Positions 40,911 to 49,765 of a DNA stretch of 64,000 bases are shown here, piece after piece (the first letter of the stretch is position 1; every line of letters starts with the position of its first letter). The translations under genes were made by a program, and so were the position numbers. This stretch comes from Salibacterium aidingense DSM 18341. GTDB lineage: Bacteria > Bacillota > Bacilli > Bacillales > Marinococcaceae. A model generated the notes under the pieces. The model made no database searches. It was not told where the DNA came from and was given only the letters and a program-made list of their open reading frames with translations. Location of the stretch: NCBI RefSeq assembly GCF_000429685.1, contig NZ_AUCI01000014.1, forward strand, positions 1 through 64,000, read 5' to 3'.

Positions 40911-41792
40911 ATGAAAGATAAAGAAAAACAGCAGTCTGCTGCCCGCGAAACCAAAGGAGCGAAAAGCAAGCTGCGGAAATGGTCAAAAAATAAATGGTTT
41001 TGGCCGGCGGCTTACTTGAGTGCCTGTGCTGTTCTGTTAGGTACTTACTTCCTTATTCAAAGTCCGGCAGGAACAGATCAGGCAGAAGAGGAACAAGAGC
41101 CGATTGGAGAAGAAGAAGACTTTGCAGGTGGTAATGGCGAGACAGGCGAAGAGGACAGTATGCCGACTGCTTCCGGGGATGAGACGATGCAAATGCCGGT
41201 TACTGATGAAGAGAGTGTAGATATCATAGGGTATTATTACGATCATGATGCAGCAGCTGAAGAACAACAGGACGCTCTCGTGTATTATAATAATATGTAC
41301 TATCAGAACAAAGGCATTGATATCGCCGGCAGCGACGGCGAATCATTTGAAGTTACAGCAGCAGCTACTGGCGAGGTTGTGAATGTAGAAGAAGACGAAA
41401 TTCTTGGACAGGTCGTAGATGTTAAGCATACTGAAGATATTGTCACATCTTACAGCAGTCTCGAAGATGTAAAAGTGGAAGAAGGAGATACGATTACGCA
41501 GGGGTCGGTTCTTGGAATGGCGGCAAAAAATTTGTATAACAGTGACGCTGGGGTTCATGCCCATTTTGAAATCCGCAAAGACGGCGATCCGCTTAATCCA
41601 AACGATGCGTTTCATCAGTCTCTCCAGGCATTAAGCACCTCTGACAATAATGAGGAAGAACTTGCTCAGGATGAAGAGGCTAATCCGGATGAAGATTCCT
41701 CCACCCTGGAAGAATTCCCGATTTTAGACGGAGATGAAGAAGGGGAAGAGGGAGAGAAAGAGAAAGAAGAAGACAAAGATACCGAAGAATAA
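40911..41792 (+). CDS. spoIIQ: SpoIIQ, degenerate M23 (LytM) peptidase-fold protein
   Basis: Forespore membrane protein (293 aa) that pairs with SpoIIIAH across the intermembrane space to drive engulfment and hold the feeding-tube channel. One membrane helix (about 31-50), an acidic linker (55-105), a LytM domain (about 130-235) and a very acidic C-terminal tail (about 240-293). The LytM domain keeps Asp137 and HAHFEIR, but Asn133 replaces the first zinc His (QNKGIDIA), as the His is also lost in B. subtilis SpoIIQ, so it should be inactive. The long acidic tail is unusual. ATG at 40911 behind GAGGTGAT. Confidence 0.9.
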   Translation: MKDKEKQQSAARETKGAKSKLRKWSKNKWFWPAAYLSACAVLLGTYFLIQSPAGTDQAEEEQEPIGEEEDFAGGNGETGEEDSMPTASGDETMQMPVTDEESVDIIGYYYDHDAAAEEQQDALVYYNNMYYQNKGIDIAGSDGESFEVTAAATGEVVNVEEDEILGQVVDVKHTEDIVTSYSSLEDVKVEEGDTITQGSVLGMAAKNLYNSDAGVHAHFEIRKDGDPLNPNDAFHQSLQALSTSDNNEEELAQDEEANPDEDSSTLEEFPILDGDEEGEEGEKEKEEDKDTEE

Positions 41793-41802
41793 TGATCGAA
41801 AA

Positions 41803-41834
41803 GGGCCGTGCCAAAAAGGACGGCCTTTTTTTTG
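41803..41834 (+). terminator. terminator after spoIIQ
   Basis: GGCCGT and ACGGCC pair around a 12-base loop with flanking A and T runs (TTTTTTTT). Confidence 0.82.
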
Positions 41835-41878
41835 TTAGATAAGATAGTTTAAAAAGTTGGTGTTTTCGAGAGCCAGCT

Positions 41879-41971
41879 TCAGCGCCCATAGAGTCCGAAT
41901 AGCGGCACAAATGTCCGAAAAAGATGCCACAGCCCGTTTATACGGCCACTTAACGGAATAAATGTCCGCAT
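41879..41971. repeat. dispersed intergenic repeat family A, copy A3
   Basis: Aligns with about 152-240 of copy A1, in the order AGCGCYC, ATAGCGG.ACAAATGTCCGAAAA, GCCACAG, then CGGAATAAATGTCCGCA. The two ATGTCCG motifs are 50 bases apart here and 51 in A1. It therefore carries the right half of the element, while A2 carries the left half. Confidence 0.75.
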
Positions 41972-42146
41972 CGTCCATACAAAGGCAAGGGCAGGATCTT
42001 CCGGGGGTATGCCTGATGGGCGGTTGCTTTTAGGGATTTTACCGGTCTGAGTCCCCGTCAGAGTTCCATTCTCTTATCTTTGTTTACATAAAAAACGAAG
42101 TGTATCAAAAAAGTGAACTTTTTGTTAATTTTTTAGAAAAAATTAG

Positions 42147-42176
42147 TTGACGATACCACAGAAAATTTGAAATAAT
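42147..42176 (+). promoter_or_regulatory. candidate promoter of the symporter module
   Basis: TTGACG (42147-42152), an 18-base spacer, and AATAAT (42171-42176), 100 bases before the 60-aa membrane peptide gene. The -10 is imperfect. The bases between copy A3 and this site hold no gene. Confidence 0.45.
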
Positions 42177-42275
42177 GTGTATTATAACAAACAACAAACT
42201 GATTAGAAACAGTTAGCCGGTAAACGAACCTTTGCCAAACTGTATAGTCCTTCATAAAAAGAGAGGTGTAGATAG

Positions 42276-42458
42276 ATGGCGATACTTATCAGTTTCTGGG
42301 TGTTGGCGATTGCTTCGATAGTCGGCATGATCAAGTGGAAAAAACCACTGTTATTAACTGTCCCATTTGCAGCAATGGGAATTTACCTCCTTATCCAAAT
42401 TATAATGGTTCCCCTTCCATTCTGGGACACCATTCAGATGATATTTGGATTAAGGTAA
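42276..42458 (+). CDS. 60-aa two-helix membrane peptide
   Basis: A small hydrophobic protein with two predicted helices (about 2-18 and 25-46) joined by KWKKP, and PLPFWDTIQMIFGLR at the end. It has a proper ribosome binding site (GAGAGGTG) and lies 106 bases upstream of the DUF4212 gene on the same strand. No family was recognised. It could be a helper subunit of the transporter, but that is inference from position. Confidence 0.6.
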   Translation: MAILISFWVLAIASIVGMIKWKKPLLLTVPFAAMGIYLLIQIIMVPLPFWDTIQMIFGLR

Positions 42459-42564
42459 TGTTACAAGGCATTTTTGAAAGCGATTACAAATAAGGAGGGA
42501 TGCAGTTTATAAGGGAGTGGACGTCCGTAGTAAGAGATTAACATACTAAATGGAGGTGTTTACG

Positions 42565-42867
42565 TTGAAAAAAGTGGAAAAGGATGTGGCAGAGGCGTAT
42601 TTCCGCACAAGGACCCTACTAATTATTGTATTTTTGAGTATCGGTTTCCTGGTGTCATTTGGTGTGGCAGCATTTGCTGAATTTTTCTCCCAATTCAAAT
42701 TTTTAGGAGTGGAGTTCCATTATTATATGGGCTCGCAGGGGGCTGTCATTGTCTTCATATTATGCCTGTTTTTAAATGCCATATTAAGTGACCGTATCGA
42801 TAAGAAGTACGGAATAGATGAAACAGCAAATACAGCAATCAGTAATAGAAAAACCAGCGAAGAATAA
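42565..42867 (+). CDS. DUF4212 small subunit of a sodium:solute symporter
   Basis: A 100-residue protein with two membrane helices (about 19-40 and 56-78), matching the DUF4212 family (putative solute:sodium symporter small subunit). The pattern is typical: Glu/Lys-rich N-terminus, YFRTRT, FFSQFKFLGVEFHYYMGSQG, and DRIDKKYG at the C-terminus. TTG at 42565 is chosen because GGAGGTG lies six bases upstream; the ATG at 42550 precedes that site. It is 32 bases ahead of the symporter gene. It probably forms a two-part transporter with it. Confidence 0.88.
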   Translation: MKKVEKDVAEAYFRTRTLLIIVFLSIGFLVSFGVAAFAEFFSQFKFLGVEFHYYMGSQGAVIVFILCLFLNAILSDRIDKKYGIDETANTAISNRKTSEE

Positions 42868-42899
42868 CTGCTTAAAAAACAAAAATGGGGGGAAATTTA

Positions 42900-44561
42900 A
42901 TGGATTCGCAGATGCTGGTATCATTAGGTTTAATTTTAGCAACGTTTGCATTATATATTGGCATTTCGGTATATAATAAAGCAAAAGCTACTTCCGATTT
43001 TTACGTGGCAAGCCGCGGCATCCCGCCTTTGTGGAACGGGATGGCGATCGGCGGGGACTGGATGAGCGCTGCCTCCTTCATTGGTATGGCAGGTACTCTG
43101 ATGGCGCTTGGTTATGATGGTCTTGCCTATATTATGGGGTGGACGGGGGGCTATCTGCTGCTTACCTTCTTATTAGCCCCGCAGCTTAGGAAATACGGCC
43201 GGTTTACGGTGCCTGAATTTATTGGGGACAGGTTTTTGAGTAATACAGCACGGTTGATCGCTGCCATTGCGACCGTTATTATTAGTTTTACTTATATTAT
43301 CGGGCAGTTGTCCGGTTCCGGGGTGGTTATAGGAAGACTGTTTAATATCCCGGCGATGTACGGCACGATGATCGGGGTGGTCATCATTGCGATTTATGCC
43401 ACCCTCGGCGGAATGAAGGGGGTAACCTGGACACAGGTCGCCCAATACCTGATTTTGATCATTGCCTATATTATTCCCATTATATTCATGTCTCTGCAGG
43501 TTACTCAAAATCCCCTGCCCTGGCTCACATATGGAACGGTGGTAGATGAAATTGGGCAGATTGATCAAGAGCTGGGATTGTCAGAATATTTCGCTCCTTT
43601 TGCCGAAAGTGATAAAAGTCAGTTTATTGCCCTATTGTTTACTTTAATGGTTGGCACATCAGCGCTTCCGCACGTCATTGTCCGTTTCTTCACGGTAAGT
43701 ACAATGAAAGCGGCGCGCTGGAGCGGTGCGTTTGCCCTGCTTTTTATCGGGGTTCTTTACTTGTCGGCACCGGCGTATGCCGCCTTTTCCCGGTTCATTT
43801 TGATGACACAGGTGGCCGGAAGCCCGATGGATGAACTGCCGGGCTGGACACAGAGCTGGATTAATACGGGGCTTCTGGAAACGGCGGATCAAAACGGGGA
43901 CGGTATTTTACAATGGACAGAGCTTTCCGTTGGGGAAGATATCGTGGTCATGGCAACGCCGGAGATTGCCAACCTTGGAATGTTTGTGATCGGACTTGTG
44001 GCTGCCGGAGCTATGGCTGCTGCCTTATCGACGGCAGGCGGCTTGTTAATCACTATCTCGTCTTCCTTTGCGCATGACATTTACTACCGTCTCTTGAAGC
44101 CGGATGCAACAGATGCCAAACGGTTGAGAGCGGGAAGAATTGCGATTGTCCTGTCTACCGTTATAGCTGGTCTGGTCGCCCTGGATCCTCCGGGAGTTAT
44201 CACTCAAATTGTGGCCTGGGCCTTCGCGCTGGCGGGCGGAACATTCTTCCCCGTATTGTTCCTTGGAATCTGGTGGAAACGAATGAACACCCAGGGAGCC
44301 ATTGCCGGCATGCTGATTGGTCTGGCCAGTACGCTCACTTATATTTTCCTGGCGATGAATGGTATCATGCTGTTTGGCATTCAGGATACAGGGGCCGGCT
44401 TAATCGGCGTACCAATCAACTTCCTGGCCTGCGTTCTTGTTTCCAAAAATACACCGGCCCCGCCGCAGCATCTTCAGGATGATGTCATTGATCTGCGGTA
44501 TCCGGAACAAATGACCTACAAAGATGGTGAGGTATGGATGAACGATGGAACAGGAAATTAA
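42900..44561 (+). CDS. sodium:solute symporter (acetate/carboxylate-type, SSS family)
   Basis: Large membrane protein (553 aa, about 13 helices) of the solute:sodium symporter family, closest in type to the ActP-like members that pair with DUF4212. Features: SDFYVASRGIPPLWNGMAIGGDWMSAASF near the N-terminus (quoted as GIPPLWNGMAIGGDWMSA), and GLVAAGAMAAALSTAGGLL in the sodium-site helix. A loop after TM8 holds DQNGDGILQWTE, an EF-hand-like acidic stretch. Start ATG at 42900 behind GGGGGGAAA. Its 3' end overlaps the next gene by 17 bases. Substrate is unproven; acetate or another monocarboxylate is the family-based guess. Confidence 0.9.
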   Translation: MDSQMLVSLGLILATFALYIGISVYNKAKATSDFYVASRGIPPLWNGMAIGGDWMSAASFIGMAGTLMALGYDGLAYIMGWTGGYLLLTFLLAPQLRKYGRFTVPEFIGDRFLSNTARLIAAIATVIISFTYIIGQLSGSGVVIGRLFNIPAMYGTMIGVVIIAIYATLGGMKGVTWTQVAQYLILIIAYIIPIIFMSLQVTQNPLPWLTYGTVVDEIGQIDQELGLSEYFAPFAESDKSQFIALLFTLMVGTSALPHVIVRFFTVSTMKAARWSGAFALLFIGVLYLSAPAYAAFSRFILMTQVAGSPMDELPGWTQSWINTGLLETADQNGDGILQWTELSVGEDIVVMATPEIANLGMFVIGLVAAGAMAAALSTAGGLLITISSSFAHDIYYRLLKPDATDAKRLRAGRIAIVLSTVIAGLVALDPPGVITQIVAWAFALAGGTFFPVLFLGIWWKRMNTQGAIAGMLIGLASTLTYIFLAMNGIMLFGIQDTGAGLIGVPINFLACVLVSKNTPAPPQHLQDDVIDLRYPEQMTYKDGEVWMNDGTGN

Positions 44562-46482
44562 TCCGTATTTTAAGCAAGTGAATCAACATCCCTTATTCAG
44601 CGGCACAAGTGCCGCTGAATTTGGTGATTTAATGGAACGCTGCCAGCTCCGGGAATATCAAACGGCCGAAAAAATTTTATATTCCCAAAGCCCGAGAGAC
44701 GGCTTTCTTTTGATGCTGGAAGGCGTAACTGAAGTGTATGTGTCCTTTCACGAAAATGATAGGAAGAATGAAGTGCTGGAAGTGCTTGAACCAGGTGAAA
44801 TTATTGGTTTTTCCAGTCTTGCTGATTTTCTGGGGGAACCGGCAGTTAGGGAGAACCCATACACGGTCGAGGTACAGGCGGTGGAAAAAGCCGTTTGTCT
44901 GCACATTCCAAATGATGTCCTGCAGGCCGTCTGGCATCGGGAAGAAGTACGGGATTATGTGCTTCGACAGGTATCGGTTCGTCTCCGGGATATCTACACG
45001 TCGCTTGCGGAACAGGTTCACTTAGCCGCCAGGTGGGGAGAAAGCGATCCCTTTATTCAGCGGGTACAGGACATGATGACAACGCCTCCGGTGATTGTTT
45101 CAGAATCCACTCCTGTATCCGAAGCAGCCGAGAAAATGATACAGAAAAGTGCCAGTTCCATTATTGTGGAGGCAGATTCTGGGGAGATGACTGGGATCAT
45201 TACGGAAAAGGACTTGGTACAGCGGATCGCAGCTTCGCAAAAAGCAGGAACAGAGACCGTGGCATCTATCATGAGCCGGGAACCATACGTTATAACCAGA
45301 CAGGCCTATTATTATGAAGCGATGTCAAGTTTTTTAATGAACGGAGTTAAGCACCTGCCTGTTACGGACGATTATAATAGCAGCAAAGTGGTCGGCGTGA
45401 TCACCCTTTCTGACTTATTAAAAAATAAAAACCGCGGCAAATTCGATATTCTTAAAGAAATTGAGACAGCGGATGCCGCGCATCTTCCGGATATTAAATA
45501 TGCTATTTACGATATTCTGGAGACCCTGCTGCACGATAGGATCCCAGCTCTGCATATTCTCAGAGTGGTGACCAGGCTGTATGACCGGCTGGTCCGGCAG
45601 TGCGCAGATATAGCAGAAAGAGAAATACGGAAGAAACACGGAGAGCCTCCCCTGCCTTACGCATTTTATTTAATGGGAAGCGGCGGCCGCGGCGAACAAT
45701 TTATGCTTTCTGATCAGGACCATTTTCTCGTCTACGGAGAACCCGGGAATGAAGAGGAAAAACGGGAAGCAGAGCAATATTTTCGTGCCCTTGGAAATGA
45801 AATTGTCCTTTATCTGGAAAAGGCTGGCTATAAGCGCTGCGATGGCAATATGATGGCTAGTGAATCGAATTGGAGGGGGTCCGTTTCTGATTGGGGGGAC
45901 CGTCTTCGGATATGGGGGCTTAGGGCCACCAACCAAAACATTCTGCTTGGCCATAATTTCCTGGCCTTTCGGTTTTTATACGGAAATCGGCACCTTCATC
46001 AGCAGTTTCTTACTGCTGTGGAGCAGCAGTTTGAACGTTCCAGGATCTTTTTATACCGGGCGGCGGGACAGGAAAGACTTCAGCCTGTCCCTTCCCTGGA
46101 TCACCCTGTTCGTGCGTTATTCCGGGTAAAAAGACATCACATCGATATAAAAAAACATGCACTTTTCCCTTTTCATCACTGCCTTCAGATTCTTGCCGCC
46201 CATCATAATATCTTTGGGAAAATGCCGCTGGACATGATAGAAGCCCTCCAGGAAAAACATGAAATGGAGGAGACATTTGCAGAAGACCTGAGATTCGCTT
46301 ACGAAACAGTGATACGAATACGAATGGAACAATCGTGGAGCCGGTACCAGCGAAAAGAAGGAAATTCAAGTGAGATCCTCTTTACGCAGATGAAAACCAG
46401 TGACAAAGAAGCTCTCATTATCGCCTTAAAAACACTGCGTTCTTTGCAGACAAAAGTGTTAACTACGTTTGGGATGACATAA
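44545..46482 (+). CDS. cNMP-binding/CBS-pair/DUF294 nucleotidyltransferase-like regulator
   Basis: Multidomain cytoplasmic protein (645 aa). A cyclic-nucleotide-binding-like domain (about 15-135, EILYSQ and GEIIGFSSL) is followed by two CBS motifs (about 170-290, ITEKDLVQRI and VVGVITLSDLL). Next is a DUF294 GlnD-type nucleotidyltransferase domain (about 320-470, GSGGRGEQFMLSDQDH near 378) and a DUF294 C-terminal helical domain (about 490-640). The NTase active-site pattern GSGGRGEQ..SDQDH is kept, so it may be active. Overlap with the symporter gene implies coupling; it likely senses adenylate or a cyclic nucleotide and tunes transport. No target was identified. Confidence 0.88.
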   Translation: MEQEINPYFKQVNQHPLFSGTSAAEFGDLMERCQLREYQTAEKILYSQSPRDGFLLMLEGVTEVYVSFHENDRKNEVLEVLEPGEIIGFSSLADFLGEPAVRENPYTVEVQAVEKAVCLHIPNDVLQAVWHREEVRDYVLRQVSVRLRDIYTSLAEQVHLAARWGESDPFIQRVQDMMTTPPVIVSESTPVSEAAEKMIQKSASSIIVEADSGEMTGIITEKDLVQRIAASQKAGTETVASIMSREPYVITRQAYYYEAMSSFLMNGVKHLPVTDDYNSSKVVGVITLSDLLKNKNRGKFDILKEIETADAAHLPDIKYAIYDILETLLHDRIPALHILRVVTRLYDRLVRQCADIAEREIRKKHGEPPLPYAFYLMGSGGRGEQFMLSDQDHFLVYGEPGNEEEKREAEQYFRALGNEIVLYLEKAGYKRCDGNMMASESNWRGSVSDWGDRLRIWGLRATNQNILLGHNFLAFRFLYGNRHLHQQFLTAVEQQFERSRIFLYRAAGQERLQPVPSLDHPVRALFRVKRHHIDIKKHALFPFHHCLQILAAHHNIFGKMPLDMIEALQEKHEMEETFAEDLRFAYETVIRIRMEQSWSRYQRKEGNSSEILFTQMKTSDKEALIIALKTLRSLQTKVLTTFGMT

Positions 46483-46500
46483 TAAAGGAGTCGGCAGACC

Positions 46501-47163
46501 ATGTTTTGGAAAAAAAGAAATCTCCCTTACAGGTTAAATAAACAAATACCGCTGAACACCCTTTTAGAAGACATGACATTTACGGTTTTTGATACGGAAA
46601 CGACTGGATTTGCCGTGAGCGGCGGGGACCGGCTGATTGAAATTGGCGCTGTGCAGGTGAAGGGTCTGCAGATGACAGAACATACTTTTCAGACATATGT
46701 CAATCCGGATCGCGATATTCCCCGGGAAATAATGGACCTCACCGGCATTCGACAAACCCATGTGAAGGATGCGCCCCGTTCTCTCGAAGCGGTAAATAGG
46801 TTTTACCAGTTTGTGGAAGATAACCAAAGCCAAGGATGGATTGGCCATTATCTGGCCTTTGATCTCATGGTGCTGAAAAAAGAACTGCAGCGCTGGCAGC
46901 ATACATGCCAAGAACCAATAGGTGTGGATACCCTCGATATCATTGGTTATTTAAATCCCTCATGGGATATGAGGGATCTGACTCATTATGCGCGTCAGTT
47001 TGGTGCTAATATATACGAACGCCACAGCGCGCTTGGGGACGCCCTGACTACCGCTTCCTTGTTTATTGAATTATGTTATCATCTCAAATACCGCAACAAG
47101 CAGACCCTCGGTGATTTATTAGAGGCAGCGGGAAAAAATTCCGGAAAAACCACTTCTTATTAA
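46501..47163 (+). CDS. DnaQ-like 3'-5' exonuclease
   Basis: DEDDh-type exonuclease (220 aa). Exo I is FDTETTGF (about 31-38), Exo II is WIGHYLAFDLMVLKKEL, and Exo III is HSALGDALTTASLF with the His and Asp of the DEDDh set. It is a lone exonuclease domain without polymerase. It follows the DUF294 gene by 18 bases. The symporter, DUF4212, cNMP/CBS/DUF294 and exonuclease order is one I recall from proteobacteria such as Vibrio and Marinobacter, where the genes lie near acs. The link between exonuclease and transport is not understood. Confidence 0.9.
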   Translation: MFWKKRNLPYRLNKQIPLNTLLEDMTFTVFDTETTGFAVSGGDRLIEIGAVQVKGLQMTEHTFQTYVNPDRDIPREIMDLTGIRQTHVKDAPRSLEAVNRFYQFVEDNQSQGWIGHYLAFDLMVLKKELQRWQHTCQEPIGVDTLDIIGYLNPSWDMRDLTHYARQFGANIYERHSALGDALTTASLFIELCYHLKYRNKQTLGDLLEAAGKNSGKTTSY

Positions 47164-47337
47164 ACCCTATCCAATGCTCACCAGCAAGGGATTGGGCGGG
47201 CATCTCTTCAGAATTTTTCGGTTATTAAAAAATTTATATCCTTTAACCCCTTGTCCTATCAGACTTTTTGGTATATCTGCCGCCTCTCTTTAATAAACTG
47301 TACTAATTCACCAAGAATGCAGTAGGAGGCGAGTGGT

Positions 47338-47616
47338 GTGCATGATTACATCAAAGAACGGACCATCAAGATGGGCAGGTATGTTGTCGAAACTCGCAAA
47401 ACCGTTCGAACAATAGCTAAAGAATTTGGAGTCTCGAAGAGCACTGTTCATAAAGATTTAACAGAAAGGTTGGCGGATATTAATCCGGAGCTTGCAGAAG
47501 AAGTGAAACATGTGCTGGAGTATCATAAATCCATTCGTCATTTGCGAGGAGGAGAAGCGACAAGAACCAAATATGAGAAGGACCGTCAGACTCTGGAAAA
47601 GGAGCCCTCCCTCTAA
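47338..47616 (+). CDS. spoIIID: mother-cell transcription factor SpoIIID
   Basis: Small DNA-binding protein (92 aa) that activates and represses sigma-E genes in the mother cell. Sequence is almost identical to B. subtilis SpoIIID from HDYIKERTIKMGRYVVETR through the helix-turn-helix (TIAKEFGVSKSTVHKDLTER) and the basic tail SIRHLRGGEAT that binds DNA. GTG start at 47338 behind TAGGAGGCGAG. The gene is monocistronic and closed by a hairpin. Confidence 0.98.
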   Translation: MHDYIKERTIKMGRYVVETRKTVRTIAKEFGVSKSTVHKDLTERLADINPELAEEVKHVLEYHKSIRHLRGGEATRTKYEKDRQTLEKEPSL

Positions 47617-47630
47617 ACCTACCCGGTGAA

Positions 47631-47675
47631 GGCTGTCTTAAAAGAACAAGCCCCTTTCTTTTAGACAGTCTTTGT
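47631..47675 (+). terminator. terminator after spoIIID
   Basis: GGCTGTCTTAAAAG and CTTTTAGACAGTC pair with one bulge and one G-U, then TTTG. Confidence 0.68.
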
Positions 47676-47856
47676 AAATCAATTCTTCGACATTAGCATT
47701 TGATATATTCCGCTTTTCGCAAAAATATGATAAAATAACAATTTAGAGACTAACGTCTTATAGAACGAAGCATGAACGGTGTCTTTTTATGCAATACTAA
47801 GCAGAAAAGCGTCGGCTCATCATATGCGGTTGTAAATCGATAGGAGGAATGAGGGC

Positions 47857-48861
47857 ATGTTTGGCAGGGATATTGGCATTGATTTGGGAACAGCAAATGT
47901 GCTTATACATATAAAAGGACAAGGTATTGTATTAGATGAGCCTTCCGTCGTAGCTATTGACAGGCAGAGCGGCAGCGTCATGGCTGTGGGGGAGGAAGCG
48001 TTTCGCATGGTTGGCAGAACACCTGGAAATATTATAGCGACAAGACCAATGAAAGACGGTGTTATTGCCGACTTTGATCATACCGAAGCAATGCTGAATC
48101 ATTTCCTTGTAAAGGTCAATGCCAAGAGTATGATGTCGAAACCGAGAATACTAATATGCTGCCCAACCAATATTACATCAGTGGAACAAAAAGCGATTAT
48201 AGAAGCGGCGGAAAAGAGCGGCAGCAGGAATGTATTTATTGAGGAAGAGCCGAAGGTTGCCGCGGTCGGAGCAGGAATGGATATATTCCAGCCAAGCGGA
48301 AACATGGTCGTGGATATCGGAGGAGGCACAACGGACGTTGCCGTGTTATCGATGGGATCCGTTGTAACGGCTAATTCGATAAAAACAGCCGGTGATCAAT
48401 TTGACCTGGATATATTGAACTATATTAAAAAGAATTACAAGTTATTAATCGGCGAACGCACAGCGGAAACAGTGAAAAAAGAGGTGGCTACCGTGGCACC
48501 GAATGGTCCCGGCCGCGAAATGGAAATCCGCGGACGTGATATGGTGAATGGCCTTCCCCGTACGATTGCAATCGATTCCCGGGAAATATTTGAAGCATTG
48601 ATGGAATCTGTGAATCATATTGTCCAGGCCGCGAAAAACGTATTGGAACAGACCCCTCCCGAATTGTCCGCTGATATTATTGACCGCGGCGTAATTCTGA
48701 CCGGAGGCGGAGCTCTTCTGAACGGGATCGATGAGCTGCTTGGTGAAGAGCTTAAGGTTCCTGTCATTATTGCGGAAGAGCCAATGAATTGTGTTGCGAA
48801 CGGCACAGGCATTATTTTAGAAAACCTGGATAAAATGTCGAACAAAAAAGTGAAGATTTAA
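47857..48861 (+). CDS. mbl: MreB-like cell-shape protein Mbl
   Basis: Actin-fold filament protein (334 aa) guiding peptidoglycan synthesis along the side wall. Nucleotide motifs are GIDLGTANV (phosphate 1), VVDIGGGTTDVAV (phosphate 2) and ILTGGGALLNGIDELL (adenosine). Position between spoIIID and flhO identifies it as Mbl rather than MreB. Start ATG at 47857 behind TAGGAGG. Confidence 0.97.
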   Translation: MFGRDIGIDLGTANVLIHIKGQGIVLDEPSVVAIDRQSGSVMAVGEEAFRMVGRTPGNIIATRPMKDGVIADFDHTEAMLNHFLVKVNAKSMMSKPRILICCPTNITSVEQKAIIEAAEKSGSRNVFIEEEPKVAAVGAGMDIFQPSGNMVVDIGGGTTDVAVLSMGSVVTANSIKTAGDQFDLDILNYIKKNYKLLIGERTAETVKKEVATVAPNGPGREMEIRGRDMVNGLPRTIAIDSREIFEALMESVNHIVQAAKNVLEQTPPELSADIIDRGVILTGGGALLNGIDELLGEELKVPVIIAEEPMNCVANGTGIILENLDKMSNKKVKI

Positions 48862-48886
48862 AAGCGGGAAGAAAGGGGTTCTATCC

Positions 48887-49717
48887 ATGCTCAGAGGTTT
48901 TTACGGTGCAGCTTCAGGTATGCTGGCCCAGCAGCGGCAGACGGAAAGACTGTCAGATAACATGTCGAATATTAACACGCCGGGGTATAAAGAAGATCAA
49001 GGCTCTAACCGTACATTTCCAGAGATGCTGATTCAGGCACAGAACCTGGATCATGTGCCGGGCCGCCGTTCTACTCCGATTGGAGAATTGGCCACGGGTG
49101 TTTATATGCAGGACCGCTCCCAGAACTTCAGTCAGGGGGACCTGCGGGAAACAGAAAACCAGACGGATGCGGCTCTTTGGCAGGAAGCTCTTCCAGAAGG
49201 AGAGGAAGGAGAACCGGGAGCTTTATTTTTTAGAGCTGTGAATGCAGATGGAGAAGAGCGTTATACCAGAAATGGAAACTGGGCTGTGGATGGACAAGGG
49301 TTTCTTACGACGAGTCAAGGCAACTATGTCCTTGGAGAAGACGGAGACCCCCTAAATGTCGGCAATGAGAATTTTACGATAGCAGCGGATGGAACCGTGA
49401 CCGATGAAGAGGGAGAAGAAATCGGCCAGCTGGCTGTTGCATACGCGGAAAATGCCAATGATCTTGTCAAAGAAGGCGGCGGTCTTCTGCGTTTGGAAGG
49501 GGAAGAGGAAGGAGCTGTTCTTCCCAGTGCCATCGGCAATGAAGAGATCGACTATCAGGTGAACCAGGGCTTTTTAGAACGGTCTAATGTGGATCCGGGC
49601 GAAACGATGACACAGCTTATGAATTCGTACAGAATCTTTGAGTCCAATCAGCGGATGCTGCAGACCTACGATCAGAGCATGCAGCGTGCAGCAAACGATA
49701 TTGGCAGATTAGGTTAA
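48887..49717 (+). CDS. flhO: flagellar hook-basal body protein FlhO
   Basis: FlgF/FlgG-type rod protein (276 aa) secreted through the flagellar export apparatus. The N-terminal rod signature is LRGFYGAASGMLAQQRQTERLSDNMSNINTPGYK, quoted as NMSNINTPGYK, and the C-terminal motif is SNVDPGETMTQLMNSYRIFESN. The middle part is rich in Glu and Gly. It follows mbl by 25 bases and precedes flhP by 48. Confidence 0.94.
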   Translation: MLRGFYGAASGMLAQQRQTERLSDNMSNINTPGYKEDQGSNRTFPEMLIQAQNLDHVPGRRSTPIGELATGVYMQDRSQNFSQGDLRETENQTDAALWQEALPEGEEGEPGALFFRAVNADGEERYTRNGNWAVDGQGFLTTSQGNYVLGEDGDPLNVGNENFTIAADGTVTDEEGEEIGQLAVAYAENANDLVKEGGGLLRLEGEEEGAVLPSAIGNEEIDYQVNQGFLERSNVDPGETMTQLMNSYRIFESNQRMLQTYDQSMQRAANDIGRLG

Positions 49718-49765
49718 ACACGAGTACTTTGCGTTGGGTATTATCTATAGAGGAGGACAAGCATC

